Positions 22,645 through 33,804 of a stretch of DNA of 64,000 bases are shown here, in pieces. The stretch lies in assembly GCA_002270565.1 (NCBI GenBank), contig NQMI01000001.1, positions 187,973 through 251,972 of the forward strand, given 5' to 3'. The notes below the pieces were generated by a model. The model was not told the DNA's origin, searched no databases, and saw nothing but the letters and a program-made list of their open reading frames with translations. Positions within the stretch are counted from its first letter, which is position 1, and each line of letters starts with the position of its first letter. A program made the translations under genes and the position numbers. The stretch is from Stenocarpella maydis (lineage: Eukaryota > Ascomycota > Sordariomycetes > Diaporthales > Diaporthaceae).

Positions 22645-24206
22645 TCATGAGGACGGCGCAGGCACCGGCGCATCATCCTTCTTCACCGCATCCTCCTCGT
22701 ACCCCTCGACCTTGATGTCGTTGAGCCCCAGCTCCTCCTCCTCCTCGTGCGTGCGGTCGTACTCCTCAACCGTCATGCGGTCGTCGGGCTGAGTCGGGTC
22801 GTCGGCCAGGCTCTGCACGTAGCTGCTGGCCAGCGGGTCGACTAGGACGATAGTAAATTCTCGGTCGCCCTTGATAGCGGCGTCGAGGCCTTCGAAGAAG
22901 CGCTCCCACCTCGTCTTCTCCTCGGAGGCGAGGGAGTCGCCGCCGCTGCCGGACCCCCCGGCGTCGCCCTCGAAGATCTGGCTACGCAGGTCGCCGCGTA
23001 CCTGCGTCAGCAGGCCCTCGACAGTGGTGAAGCGGCCGCCCAGCGTGCCAGGGTTGACCGAGAGCTCCAGCTCCGGGCACTCGAGGGCGCAGCTCTCGCT
23101 CTTGAGGATGTCACGGGCTAGGTCGGTCTGGTCCTTGACGCGGAGGGTGATGCGCTTGCCGCGGGCGGGCACCTCACCACCTGTCTTGACGTCGTTGCTG
23201 CGGTAGCCGCAGTCCTCGCACACGGTACTCATGAGCACCACCTGCTTGAAGTGCGGGATGTCGACCATCTTCATGTGGGTCACGCACGGGTGCATGCAGC
23301 CCGGGCAGCTCGCAGGGAAGCTGTAAACCTCGTCGGGGAGGATTTCGTCGTTCTCGCCCAGCCTGCCCTGGCCACCAAGCGGGATGGTGCCGTCGGCGTT
23401 GGTCGCTGCTGTGTCCGACAGGCCCAGCGCCTCGTTCTGCTCGGCCGTGCGCACGTATTCACGCTTCGACCACTTACCCACGCCGTCGTGCAGGTCCGGG
23501 GCAATCCAGCTGTTGCCGGCCGGGTCGTCGACGTACAGCCGGAAGGGGAAGGCCTCGCCGGCGACCATAGCACGGCCCTTGGCGATGATCTCGGCCACCT
23601 TCTCGTAGACCCCGGGCGACTGGGCCTTGCGGGTCTCCTGGCCAAACTCGAGGTCGTCGATGATGTTTGTAAGGAGCCCCTCGACGTTGGTGAGCTGGCC
23701 CTTGCCCGGGGGAACCTCGAGGTCGAGCTCGATAAACTTGACGGTGGCGGAATCAGACTTGACGATCTGGCGGGCAAAGTCTGCTGGGGCGGTGAGGCGG
23801 AGCTCGTAGTGTGTGCCTTTGGGCTGGATGGAGCCAGCGGCTTGTATCTCTGTGTTCTTGAAGCCGCAGTGGTCGCAAGAGAAGGACATGAGGATGATTT
23901 CGCGGAAGTAGGGAATCCTGGTGAGGAGGAGGCGGGTTATGCCCTGGAGAGGGCACAGCAAGTCAGTCTTGGTCTCCGGTGAGGACGGCCGGTACGGAAC
24001 GGGAGTACCCTCGGGCTTACATTTTCGTGGCAGTTCATACACAGCGACTCGATCTCCTCGACGGGTTTGACGTCGTCGCTGTCGGGCTGCTGCGCGCCAT
24101 TGGTGGCGGGTGCGACCTGGTCAACCTGCTGGCCGATGGAGCGGAAGTACTCGCTGGGAGAAATGACTTCGGAGTCCTTGCTCTGTACTTGGTCTGAGGA
24201 AGACAT
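22645..24206 (-). CDS. zpr1: Zinc-finger protein Zpr1, 2 exons
   Basis: Exons 24206-24021 and 23943-22645 give 494 residues. The 77-base intron begins GTAAGC, has a CTGACTT branch region and ends CCAG; it joins CMNCHEN to GITRLLLTRIPYF. The protein has the duplicated Zpr1 architecture: zinc finger 1 (C56-x2-C59 ... C85-x2-C88) plus its beta domain, then zinc finger 2 (C275-x2-C278 ... C304-x2-C307) plus a second beta domain. Both halves contain the VEGLLT motif. It ends in an acidic tail. Zpr1 is an essential eukaryotic protein that binds newly made eEF1A and assists its folding, and moves to the nucleus on growth signals (family knowledge). Length fits the family (about 450-500). The MSSSDQVQ start is the first Met after in-frame non-conserved sequence. 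Confidence 0.95.
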
Positions 24207-24471
24207 GTTGTGTGGTCCAACTCGGTGGGAAAGTAGTGGGTATGGAGGAGTCGGGTGTCGCAAATGATGGGCTTTTCTGTTTGCGATCAAAAAAAAATTG
24301 GAGGGGCAGTCATAGGCATTATTAGTAGTCAAGAAACTGCTTGGACGATGGCGGGGTGAAAATCCTCGGGTAGCTTATGTCATAGGCAGGCTGGCGTGGG
24401 GGAACCTTCTCGCGACTGCGGGTTGTTCCCTTCCAAAAGGTGCGAGGGGCGTCTCGCCGGCCTGACTCTGA

Positions 24472-25086
24472 TCACTTCTTCATAAAGTCGGCCAGGCTCA
24501 GGCCGAGACCCGAAGAGGCCCTTGAGCCCTGTCCGGATCTCTGGTCCAGCAGGGCCTGCAGGCCAGCCTTGCGGTTCTTTGCCCTCTTCTTGCTGCTGGC
24601 GTTCGCAGACAGCCTTGCTGGCTCGGTCGAAGCTGCCTGGCGCATGTCCTGTGGCGCCTTCTGCTGGTCCGCCCTGTTGCCCCTGGCCCTCGTCTTGAGA
24701 GGCCGGGGGGCAGGTAGCTGCAGTCTGGTGTACCTGCTGCAGCTGGCACACTTGGAGACCTTGGACGTCCCCGGCTTCTGAGGCGAGGCACCCGCGAGAG
24801 CTGTTGATGTTGATGCGACCGGGGGTCTGGGCTGCTTCCTGACCCTGCTCTTCGTGGCCCTGTCCGCCCCTATTGTGAGCTCGGAGCCCTGGCCCGGGAT
24901 CATGATATGCCCACAGCAGCTGCAGACCTGTTGTCGCTGGTGGTCCGTGACAGGCACGTCGTGGTCCACCAGCAGCGACGTGCGTCGGCTCATGAGGAAG
25001 GCTGAGGTCTCGGGCGAAGACGCATAGAGCAGGTGGGCCGCGTCGGTCAGAAACTGCAGCTGCGGGACCAGCTCTGGAGACACCAT
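24472..25086 (-). CDS. RNase P/MRP Rpr2/Rpp21/Snm1-family subunit
   Basis: 204 residues, single exon. The start at 25086 (MVSPELVPQL) is chosen because sequence upstream in the frame is a Cys/His/Gln microsatellite translation. The family pattern is clear: an N-terminal helix (FLTDAAHLLYASSP, about 12-25) and SRRTSLLVDHDVPV. A zinc site follows, made by C55-x2-C58 (CSCCGHIMIPG) and C113-x2-C116 (KCASCSRYTRLQLP). A Lys/Arg/Ala-rich tail follows, ending GLSLADFMKK. Members are small zinc-binding subunits of RNase P (5' tRNA processing) or RNase MRP (rRNA processing); which one is not decided by sequence. It lies 266 bases upstream of zpr1 on the same strand with its own leader, so the two are separate genes. 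Confidence 0.8.
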   Translation of the reverse strand: MVSPELVPQLQFLTDAAHLLYASSPETSAFLMSRRTSLLVDHDVPVTDHQRQQVCSCCGHIMIPGQGSELTIGADRATKSRVRKQPRPPVASTSTALAGASPQKPGTSKVSKCASCSRYTRLQLPAPRPLKTRARGNRADQQKAPQDMRQAASTEPARLSANASSKKRAKNRKAGLQALLDQRSGQGSRASSGLGLSLADFMKK

Positions 25087-25524
25087 CTTGGGGTTGGGTG
25101 AGCCAGGTGCGATGAGGCGGCTCTGCCTGTGGTGGTGTTGGTGGTGGTGGTGGTGGCAGCAGCAGCACAGCAAGCGTAGATGTAAATGATTGGGAGAGAC
25201 TTAGGTGATTTTGTCGCAAAGTGTCTGGCGGCTGGCGGGTGCGGGTAACGGGTCCTTCGGTGCCAGAAGTACATGCTATCCGCGGCCAGGAAATGGGGGT
25301 TTGTATCCACCAAGGTTCTCTCTCTCTCTTCATCAATCCCTTCTGTTTCCCGAGTTGGCCAAGAAACTTTGGACATCAAATAGACTCGTTGATTACGAAT
25401 CGTCTCTGCGTCAGGCTGTTTTGTGACGATGGTTACCCCAAAGCACCAAATTTATCCATCCATGATGCCACCACTTCCACACGACTCTCCTCCCTTCCCG
25501 GCTACGCTGCACAGCTCTGCCTTC
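25087..25524. other. Intergenic, promoter of the Rpr2-family gene
   Basis: 437 bases including a (TGG)n/(CAG)n-like tract at about 25127-25160 just 5' of the Rpr2-family start. No gene seen. Confidence 0.55.
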
Positions 25525-26310
25525 TCATGACCTCTTGATATCCCACTTGATGTCCTTGATGCTGACCTCGTCCCCAGCCTTCTCGTCGTAGTCGAACCAC
25601 TCGCCCTCAGACAGGTCAATGCCAGTGAACTTGGTTCCGGACTCGAGGCCCTCTGCCAGCCACTCGCCCTATTTCAGACAACATCTCAGTATGCTTCCAG
25701 CTCCGGTGAGCAAGAGGCCACCTTACCTCCGGCTTGAAGTCGGTAAACTCGAGCCCGCGGCAGTCAAACTCAAGGATGCTCTTGGGTTTTGCCGGCTCGG
25801 ACTGCTCGTAGGGAACAGGAGCCGCCTTGATGCTCGCCGAGGACTCGCGCTGGGCGCATCTTGTGTCAGTAGAATCCCATCTCTGAACAGTCTCTCCGCA
25901 GCTGTTGCGATGAGAGTTCCGCGTCCCATGTCGTTCGTACCTTGCAGTTCTTGCACTTCCAGACAAAGTTTGCCTCGCCCCGGGTACCACTCATCTCGTT
26001 CATCTCCTGGCAGCAGCGTCAGCCGCATGGTAGGTCACACAGAGCAGGGCGAGAAGAAGGGATGCCGGAGTTCAGCGCACAAATCGGTTCACCCCAACCC
26101 AGTTCGCGTGCGTCTCTCTGCATGATGTGCACTGGACCTTGAAGGTGTACCAGAAAGGATTTGCCTCGGTGTCGTCTGGCCGAAGGCTGGTCACACTAAC
26201 AGAGGTGTCAGCGAGAGGCTGCCAGCTTGAAATGGAGCCCTCGAGACGCCTTGGGCGGCATGGGCCTCTACTCACCCGCCCAGCTCAGCCGTGACACTGA
26301 GAGCGTACAT
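25525..26310 (-). CDS. DUF866 / CXXC zinc-binding protein (CZIB-like), 5 exons
   Basis: Minus-strand exons: 26310-26276, 26195-26081, 26006-25941, 25849-25727 and 25668-25525. The introns are 80, 74, 91, 58 bases, each GT...AG. All joins keep frame and give 160 residues, the normal length of the family. Landmarks: MYALSVTAEL, CTSC (C34/C37), NRFEMNEMSGTRGEANFVWK, CKNC (C68/C71), ILEFDCRGLEFTDFKPEGEW, FTGIDLSEGEWFDYDEKAGD. The two CxxC pairs form one zinc site. The biochemical role of the family is not established. Intron density is far above that of the neighbours, and no exon exceeds 144 bases. The second intron has a weaker donor (GTGCGC). The promoter is shared with or adjacent to that of the divergent PPR-like gene. 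Confidence 0.9.
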
Positions 26311-26813
26311 TTTGGGGCAGAGCTCGGTTCCCTTTGCTCAGTGTGTGTGAAGGATGAGTTGGGGAATAGCGCACGGTCGTGGATCTATGACGAGTTCTGG
26401 CCCTGTTTGGATTTTTGCAAGTGATGCTTACAATTGGCAACGCCGTCGTGGTTTGGTGGGGGCATCAGACCTGCAATCATGTAGACTGCTTGGTAGCTAG
26501 CTAATAATCGAGAGCATACTATGTAGTATGCTATCATGCTATCTATACACATCAACCCCTCATGGTGGCACCATGCGCCCTGCTGGAGGGGTCTCTGGAC
26601 AGCGACCAGGGGGGTCTGGTGCGCTGTGGTCCAGCCGAGAATTTGACGTGCAGTGTGCGTATCCACCCAAATTTGAACGTCCACTTCCCAATCATCATCA
26701 CCACGCGCCTCTTGCAACCACGAACACCCGACCCGCCGTCCCCCCCGCCGTCCCCTCCTCCCGGACCCCGGACCCAAGCAGCTGCCGGTGCATTCCTCCG
26801 CGATGCCTCCGGT
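26311..26813. other. Divergent promoter region
   Basis: About 500 bases between the DUF866 gene (-) and the PPR-like gene (+). The plus-strand frame is open from 26562, but its translation here is a Pro-rich low-complexity string, so I treat it as leader. Confidence 0.5.
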
Positions 26814-29180
26814 ATGCCATCGAATTGGTCTCGAGCTGCCTCAGCTCACGCCTACGGCCGCAGAACCTGCGCCCACGCCACTGGCACTGGCACTGGTACC
26901 ACGCCAATGAGACGTGCTGCCACCGCCGTGAATCGTCCCCAAAAGCCGCGCCTTGGCCATGTTCGCCCGGCCTTCGATACCGCAAGGTGCGGCTCACCAG
27001 CTGCCCTTGGTAGCCGATACAAGAATGCGCAACGGATGGCACTGCGCACGACACTGCGTGGAACGGTTGCTATCAGGAACAATGGCATGGCCCTGTTGCG
27101 CTGCCTGTCATCCTTGTCTGCCAGCAAACAGGATGCCGACCAGCGACCGCCTCTGGCATTCCAGCAGCCTGCCCCTGAAATGCAGCCCCGTCCGCTAGGG
27201 AAAGACGCAGTAGAGATACTGATTTCTATCTGCAAGATGGACGATGCCCTCATCCGCCACGCCGAAAGCAGACCCGCCTTCGAAGAGTTTGTTCGGACCA
27301 TCCACAGGGTGTACGACCCAGACAAGCGGCTGGGAAACGGGAATTTTGTAACCCTGGGCCCAGACTTTGACATGGTCGCCGAGTCCATAAAGGAGGAATC
27401 TCAGCAGGGCGGCATTCTTCATCGCGAGCCTCTGACGAATCAGCAATTCGAGCGATACCACGACATGATGGACAGGCTCGTCGACTCCTTGATCATACAG
27501 TCTTATTATGACGAGACCCCCGATGACCCCGAGTCTGCTCGTAAATCGATCCAGAGCTTGGACTCTGCATGGACAGCTATCCGCCTGCTCCGTTCCGAAG
27601 GATACCCTCGCTACAATCACCCAGGGCTCGACCCAGCAGCCGCAGCAGATGGCCGTAACAACCTCACCGACATGTTGCAGAAATTGTTCGATTCATGGGA
27701 TGAGTTCACACGGCCCAAGTATCAAGTGGCCAAAATCTGCTACAACATGCTGGTCTGCCCGGTTCCGCCCAGCATCCACCACTATAACATCCTCATCCTG
27801 GGCTTCACACGCAAGAGGATGTATAACCTCTCAGATCTTGTGATTGAGTCTCTTCTCTACGACAGTCGTCTACGCCCGACGCCTCAGACCGTTGCCTGTT
27901 TGCTACTCCACTATCGCCATAAAGACGACGTTCTCGGATTCTATGGTGTCATCCGCCGCATGGTGGCCCTCGACAACCGTGGCATGCTAATAAGGCGGCG
28001 CTGGTCTGAGCACGTGGTGCAGATCCCAGACCTGCGCAAGTGGGCCAAGCGGCCCGAGGTCACAACTTCCGTCAAAGGCAATTGGGTCATCGAGATGCCC
28101 ATGAGGAACAGGATCATATACGAAACTCTAGTCTCTGGGCTCCTACACTTCAATCGTGTCAAGGACGCCGCCAAAGCCTTCGTGGCCTCGATCCAGGATA
28201 AATGGGGAATCAGTGTCGAACTCTTCATCCAGCTGCTGAAACAAGTGCTCTACACCCTTGACGCCCCAGCGGCCGAAATTCTCATACGTGGCTTCGTAGA
28301 GAATGCTAGTGTGATGAACGCCCTTGTCCTCCGGGCCAACTGCCCAAAGAAACTGGCCGAGCACCTCTACCCGCTGCTGAACGTGGGCAAACCGCCGAGC
28401 TGGCCTTTCTCGGAGGAGCGGGCCAGACTGGTGTGGCACTCGAAAACCCTGGCGACCACCGCCAAGGACAGGACAAGAATCCGACGGCTCACAGTCGCCA
28501 TGTTCATCAGGCAAACCCAGACCCACCTCTTGAGGCTGCAACACATCATGATACGCCTGAGGCGAATTACACGCATCGGGCTGACCCCGCGGGATAGGAT
28601 GGACTACGCGCAAATGGGGATGAGCGAGCTCTTGGCCGTCTCCCTGCACAACCGCCAGCTGGCCGCGACCCTGCTGAAGCACCAGACCCTCCTGAAGGCA
28701 GCCACAAAACTGGAGGAGAAGACGTGGGATATCCTGGCCGGTGTGAACTCGCAGATGTTCCGCCGCGTGGTCTGCGCCCTTGAGCACGCGATCCCCAGGC
28801 CGGCGGGGCCGGACATCTGGGCGCGCTTCAAGCACGACGAGGAGATCACCATGCTGGCCACCCAGTGGATGCGGTACCGCCTGAGCCAGCTGCACGGGCT
28901 CAGGAACGAGCTGCAGCGGGCCGTGCTTGATGCCGAGCTCAGGATGGTGGTTGCCCGCCAGCTGCAGGGGGCGACCCGGCGAATCCTCTTCAGCTACGGC
29001 GTGACCAGCCTCAAGCCGCTCAGGAAGAACAGCGGCGTCACCGCCCACTGGGAGCATTTCCCGTCACTGGAGGATGAGGTCGGTGCTGACAAGATGGAGG
29101 ACAATGGCCCTGAATGGGAGGCCGAGCCGGAGGAGGATTTACCAGCCTGGCTTCCGAGCCCGTCTATATCCTCTACCTAA
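26814..29180 (+). CDS. Mitochondrial pentatricopeptide-repeat-like protein
   Basis: 788 residues from ATG 26814; the end is firm, the start is not. Alternatives are 26562 (adds a Pro-rich stretch), 26907 (MRRAATAV) and 27036 (MALRTTLRGT). All downstream starts give a basic, acid-poor, Arg/Ser/Ala-rich N-terminus typical of a mitochondrial presequence. The body is mostly helical with PPR-like hairpins: PSIHHYNILILGFTRKRMYN, LRPTPQTVACLLLHYRHKDD, NRIIYETLVSGLLHFNRVKD. The C-terminal third contains Arg/Leu-rich helices and ends in an acidic tail (PEWEAEPEEDLPAW). Related Pezizomycotina proteins are thought to bind organellar RNA and assist mitochondrial gene expression; the target cannot be read from sequence. 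No intron is needed. Confidence 0.75.
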   Translation: MPSNWSRAASAHAYGRRTCAHATGTGTGTTPMRRAATAVNRPQKPRLGHVRPAFDTARCGSPAALGSRYKNAQRMALRTTLRGTVAIRNNGMALLRCLSSLSASKQDADQRPPLAFQQPAPEMQPRPLGKDAVEILISICKMDDALIRHAESRPAFEEFVRTIHRVYDPDKRLGNGNFVTLGPDFDMVAESIKEESQQGGILHREPLTNQQFERYHDMMDRLVDSLIIQSYYDETPDDPESARKSIQSLDSAWTAIRLLRSEGYPRYNHPGLDPAAAADGRNNLTDMLQKLFDSWDEFTRPKYQVAKICYNMLVCPVPPSIHHYNILILGFTRKRMYNLSDLVIESLLYDSRLRPTPQTVACLLLHYRHKDDVLGFYGVIRRMVALDNRGMLIRRRWSEHVVQIPDLRKWAKRPEVTTSVKGNWVIEMPMRNRIIYETLVSGLLHFNRVKDAAKAFVASIQDKWGISVELFIQLLKQVLYTLDAPAAEILIRGFVENASVMNALVLRANCPKKLAEHLYPLLNVGKPPSWPFSEERARLVWHSKTLATTAKDRTRIRRLTVAMFIRQTQTHLLRLQHIMIRLRRITRIGLTPRDRMDYAQMGMSELLAVSLHNRQLAATLLKHQTLLKAATKLEEKTWDILAGVNSQMFRRVVCALEHAIPRPAGPDIWARFKHDEEITMLATQWMRYRLSQLHGLRNELQRAVLDAELRMVVARQLQGATRRILFSYGVTSLKPLRKNSGVTAHWEHFPSLEDEVGADKMEDNGPEWEAEPEEDLPAWLPSPSISST

Positions 29181-30159
29181 GCTGCCGGCTTTGGGTCAAG
29201 GTTTCCTGAACACTAATTTACCAGAGGGTGTACGGGCAATGATTTCCAGGCCTGCACAACCCAATACAGATCACATGAGCCAGTCTACGTAATTTAGACG
29301 TAAACCACATAGAAACAACGTATATACAAAGCATCAAAACGAAAGCCTCGGGGACAGCTGAGTACGTCCGTCGATCTGGTCATCTGTACAGATGCGACAC
29401 CCAGTGTTATAAGCAACCTTTAAGGATATCGGGTCAACCTGTACACTGGGGATCAGCATCTGATAGGTCACCAACCGGTTCGCCTTGCAGGCTTTGTCTT
29501 CCAGGTCTGAAATCCCCCGAAGTTCCGCCCTAAGGAGGAATCCCAACTGGGACTCGGCATATTTTGCACGAGGTTCAACATTGCTCAAAATCGTTCTGAA
29601 TTGATTTACCGCCGATCTGACTATCTAGCTGTCTCAGCCTTGCTCAGAACCGGCGGGCAATGTGGCATGCCGCCACTCAATTACCAACACAATTGTTCCA
29701 CCCTGCTCCACATTATGTGAGAAATCGACTGGCCGGGCGGATAGAATGAAAGCTGAGTTCTCTTGAGTGGGTGTGCGAAGGCGTCAAATAATCATGTCTC
29801 AAACGACAAACAGAGGCTTTGCATGTTCCTACTTGGGCCTGCGTGATTTCCACGATACATTCATCTGGCACGTCAAGTCCGTCTCGGTCTGTATGGCACC
29901 ATGTATCAGTGGTCTGCTCGATATAGTGATTTGGTCGGTCTATCCGACGCCCGTCGGATCCATTATTTTATACGTACTGAAGTACCTACCAGATGAGCAC
30001 AAATAGTGACGTCAGTCGACCGAGAAATTCCGAGTAAAATCGCCAATCCAATGCGCCGTTTTCGCCCTCCGAAAGCTCAAAGGCCCGGACATCGGGTCTC
30101 TGGGTCTGGCGAACCAAGCCCTCGCTCCAAAATTTCAGGGGCCATTTTGGCAGATTCAG
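29181..30159. other. Intergenic; one unexplained minus-strand open stretch
   Basis: Mostly featureless. On the minus strand, 29622-29334 is open for about 96 codons (contains AKYAESQLGFLLRAELRGI) without an ATG start or a recognisable domain. It could be a gene relic or chance. Confidence 0.4.
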
Positions 30160-30737
30160 TCAAGACCTTGTGCTTGGTACGGGGAGAAACGAGTTAAGAA
30201 TAGAGTCCAAGTCCCATAAAGTGTCATTGAGAACTCTGGCAATGTTGAGATCCCGCCTGACCGCATCTCCCAGGAACGCCAACTTTTTGAATGCATGCTG
30301 TGCATGTGGTGCATCAGTGGTTCCGTGGATTTTCCACAGGCTTCCTTGGTTGTTCGCAACCTTGACATCATATCTTAATATATCTTCAGCCTAGTCATGT
30401 TCGCAAGGGAAGAGACCTAAAGTGTCATCTGTTGACGTAACAGCAGGCGCACAGCGATGGTCGGCTATCTGTAAAAACATGTCCACGGAGATCATTTCTG
30501 TAATGGAAGAAGCGGTAAGAGATGATGTTGATGGTAAATCTCCAGGTGTAGTGGCGAAGGGCGAGGTATCTGGCTTCTTGGTTGACTGCGAGAAGGGCTG
30601 GGATGCCTTGAATGAGGCTTGCGTCTCCCTTTTTGCTGTTTCTCGGAGCGTCGAGTCGGCTTGGAAGTGGGTATGACCGCGATGAGACCCATCAAGCGAA
30701 TTTCGCAGGGCAGTTCTTTGAATCTGGAGAACACCAT
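30160..30737 (-). pseudogene. Decayed 2EXR-domain gene remnant
   Basis: Three pieces in different minus-strand frames line up like one fungal 2EXR-type protein. The N-terminal piece from 30737 (MVFSRFKELPCEIRLM) matches the F-x-x-LP-x-E-I-R start of the domain. A middle piece at about 30526-30600 reads IPALLAVNQEARYLALRHY, the family's 'vNreaR..al.hY' motif. A C-terminal piece (about 30390-30160) reads HAFKKLAFLGDAVRRDLNIA, then DTLWDLDSILNSF, and ends in TGA at 30160. At least two frame changes plus in-frame stops separate them, and no intron set that I can see repairs the reading. 2EXR proteins are abundant, poorly understood fungal proteins. Confidence 0.5.
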
Positions 30738-33570
30738 CTTGCGGTTACATTGGCCGACGATTCGGCGTTCGCTGCGGCCCGGACGAGCCTGCATCACATT
30801 TGTCTCAGCTCGGGTTGACTTTGCTGCCTTTGAATACTTACGCTGCGAGACTATTTCACCGCAGCCTTTCTTGCGTGTACAAACCATGGGATGGTCGTGA
30901 AGTCGAAGCGGCAATATGCAACTTCAAGGTGGAAGTGTGCGGCATCAATTGTCAGTGACTGATATAGGAGGTGATGGAGGGAGGGCTGAGTTAAAACAAC
31001 AACCACGCCAAGTCAAGACATACTACAGGCTGCCTAGCCAACCGAAGTACCTAGGTAGGCGTCGCTCAAAACGCGTTTTACCGTACGCGTATGGGCCTGC
31101 GCGAGCATTCTCAAGGCGGGGCACCAAGTTTTTTGTGTTTTTTTTTGGACAAGTCATTACTTTGATCGTGCCTGCTTCTGCCTTACTTGGAATGCAGGGC
31201 CATTGTGTTTTCTATTTGGAAGCTAGTCTCATACGCACCCATAGTGTCCATGCCTAATTCGCATGTTCCATCAGCCCTGGAGCAAATTTCAGTAAGCCTC
31301 GGGGATCTGTACAAGTTGTGCGTGCGTGAACTGAGCGTGGGTATCTGGTGCTACGTGTGGGTGTTAGGTATACCTAGGTACATATATGAGCAGACTTTAT
31401 ATAGCGGATGTATCAGATGATAGGTGTGGGTGGTATATCAGCACTTGAGTCTAGGGTGAGTCTATACTAAGTATATCTAGCTTACACAGATATAATGGCC
31501 CAGGAAGGGACGAGGCTCTGGTCAGTATTGTGATTCCACATACCCCAGGTACAGAGAAACACTTGTCACTATGTAGGATGGAGCTACGAGGCTCACATTC
31601 CCCGACGGCTTGCATTGATATCCTGTTCCAGTCCTGGGGTGAGACATTGCTTCTCTCGTGTCTTGGGCATTCCTCACCCGGCACGTGACGTTAACTAACC
31701 ATTCTGCAATAACCGCGCACACTGCATTTGGCGGTTTTGCCATCATCTTGCACCTCAATTGCTACCTACCTAAGTATGTATGTTCGGGGAGCCTACTTGA
31801 ATACACACGTCTTGTTGCGACCCTTAGAATCAAGACCCTGGCTTCTATTCTTGGGGGGCCCGGAGTATCAGATGTGGGCGTTATTCATTGTCTCATGGAC
31901 TTAGTCACCTGGCAAGCGGCGAGTCAGGGGAGAATAAGATGGGCCGGGGTGCTCGGGTCCGAAAGGGTCACAGGCCGCAAGATGATGGCAGTATCAGCCA
32001 GCGTGGGCTACCTTGCGGACCGGATGAAGCAACGAGGAGATTGTGTGCCATACTCGCAGCCCCAACAGTCAAGTCAAGATTGCTACAATGGCGAGGCTGA
32101 TCGATGGTAGCTGAGCGTCTGGTCGGGGGTTGCGGTCTTCAAGCTCCCGGGTCTCGGGCGTGTGCATGAGTGCCGACTCGGCGCCAGGGCTGGGGTCTCG
32201 GGACAAAGTAAGCGGTGACTGGGGATGGGGAGTACGTGAGAGATTGGTTCGCTGACGAGATATCACACAGTAAAGGCTTATTGAGTGAGCCCTCGTTGGG
32301 TTTGACGTTGTCCCCCGGCTGGGTGATGTCCTCCACCCTGTGCTTGGAGCCGCCGAGATGGCGGTTGGGGCGTGGATATCCGGCCGGGGTGGGGTGCGCG
32401 ACTCGGAGACCAGGGCTGAGGCTAACAAGCTAAGGCAGGAACCTGCGAGAGGCAAAGCCGCAGATCTGCTTGGCACAGGGTCCAGTTGCTGTCCAGATTC
32501 CACCTGAGTCAGTCGCAGGCGCTTGGGGCACCACACGTGGTGGGCTTGTGTATGTGCACAAGGCATATCAGCGTCATTTGAGCCGCACAGAGGGCGTTAC
32601 AATACGGCAGGTATCTGATGTAGCTGGGATGATGATGAGAACAAGAGCAACAAGAAGAACAAGAAGGGCAAAGAGGCAGGCCGATATCTGGTGGGCAGGT
32701 CGTGGACAGTACAAAAGACAATCGAGGTACAGTGGACCCAGAGCCAACTGTCAGTGGGCATTGCTACCCACAATTGATGGAATCTTGCCGTTGGACCCTG
32801 AATTTTTGCCCCTATCTCGTCACCATCCAGGCCATGCCGGTTTCTTGCCTAGGAGAGATTTTGCGAGGGTGGACGGGGAGCGGGATGGGGTAGCCCTAGC
32901 CAGGGAGCAATACGGGCCTCGTTGCCCGTTCTCCACCTCGGCTCAGCTCAAGCAGCTTGACCTGGCGCTCGTGGGTGAACCTGTGACGATCCGACGTGGA
33001 ACGTTAGTACCCAAGTAGAACTCTGGTCACATGCCTCCCCGGCGAGGCATTCCCTTGTCAGAGCCACGACAGAAGGGATTCAGATAAGAAGACGCGGCGC
33101 AGCCTGGCAGCACCCCGGATCTCCCACAACCAAGGCAGCCCCGAGGAACGTGTCTTTGTCCATCCGTTTCCATTGGCCGGGCCCTCGGACCCCTTCGACG
33201 TCACTCCCGACAACCCATCTCACCCCCAAGTACGGAGTACCTCGACTACTTCAACCACCCCAAGGTTTCCGTCGCATCAACGAGGGCACCTGCCACACCC
33301 GTCTCTTGCTGCTGCCGTGTGTACACACACTCTCATTCATTCACTGAGTTCGTCCAGCCTGGGGCATACCAGACCGCCGCATCAACTGGGGTTGCTGTCT
33401 GACTGCTTGCTCCTCCCACGGGCTGCCGGGGTGACGCCAACATTACTGCAGGGTCTTGACTACCTGAGTACCCGTATTCAATCCGAGACTTTCTTCTCAC
33501 AGTGGAAAATGCAGACTCACGATCCCCTCCGAGTTTCCCCCCTCGCTCGGCTTTCACGGCCAGTCCGTCT

Positions 33571-33605
<35 letters not shown>

Positions 33606-33804
33606 TTACATAGCTCAGCAGGCAAGTTGGCAGGTATCCCGACGTCAGTAGCAGCCGCCCCGACCCATAATTCTGCTCAATTTAAAACCTGTCGCGAGCC
33701 TGTTGAGATAAATACCTGCCGCTCGACTCGCCACCACACCAAATCAGCCCTCCCAAGGGATACCCTGACCGGCAAACGACTCGACCTTGAGCAGTCCGCC
33801 CGAC
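30738..33804. other. Long intergenic region upstream of GDE1
   Basis: 3 kb with no supported gene. Frames of 60-180 codons (for example 32470-33018, +) have compositionally odd translations and no domain. Visible are TACCTAGGTA palindromes at 31048-31057 and 31371-31380, an isolated CACGTG at 32534-32539, and a pyrimidine-rich leader with an (AGCC)n tract before GDE1. Confidence 0.5.
33571..33605. repeat. (CCAG)n tetranucleotide repeat in GDE1 upstream region
   Basis: About eight uninterrupted CCAG/AGCC units, roughly 200 bases upstream of the GDE1 start codon. Confidence 0.9.

Noticed and set aside
23251..23982. 243-codon plus-strand frame
   Set aside because: Antisense to zpr1, whose zinc fingers and intron are unambiguous.
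28143..29057. 304-codon minus-strand frame
   Set aside because: Antisense shadow of the PPR-like gene; no recognisable features.
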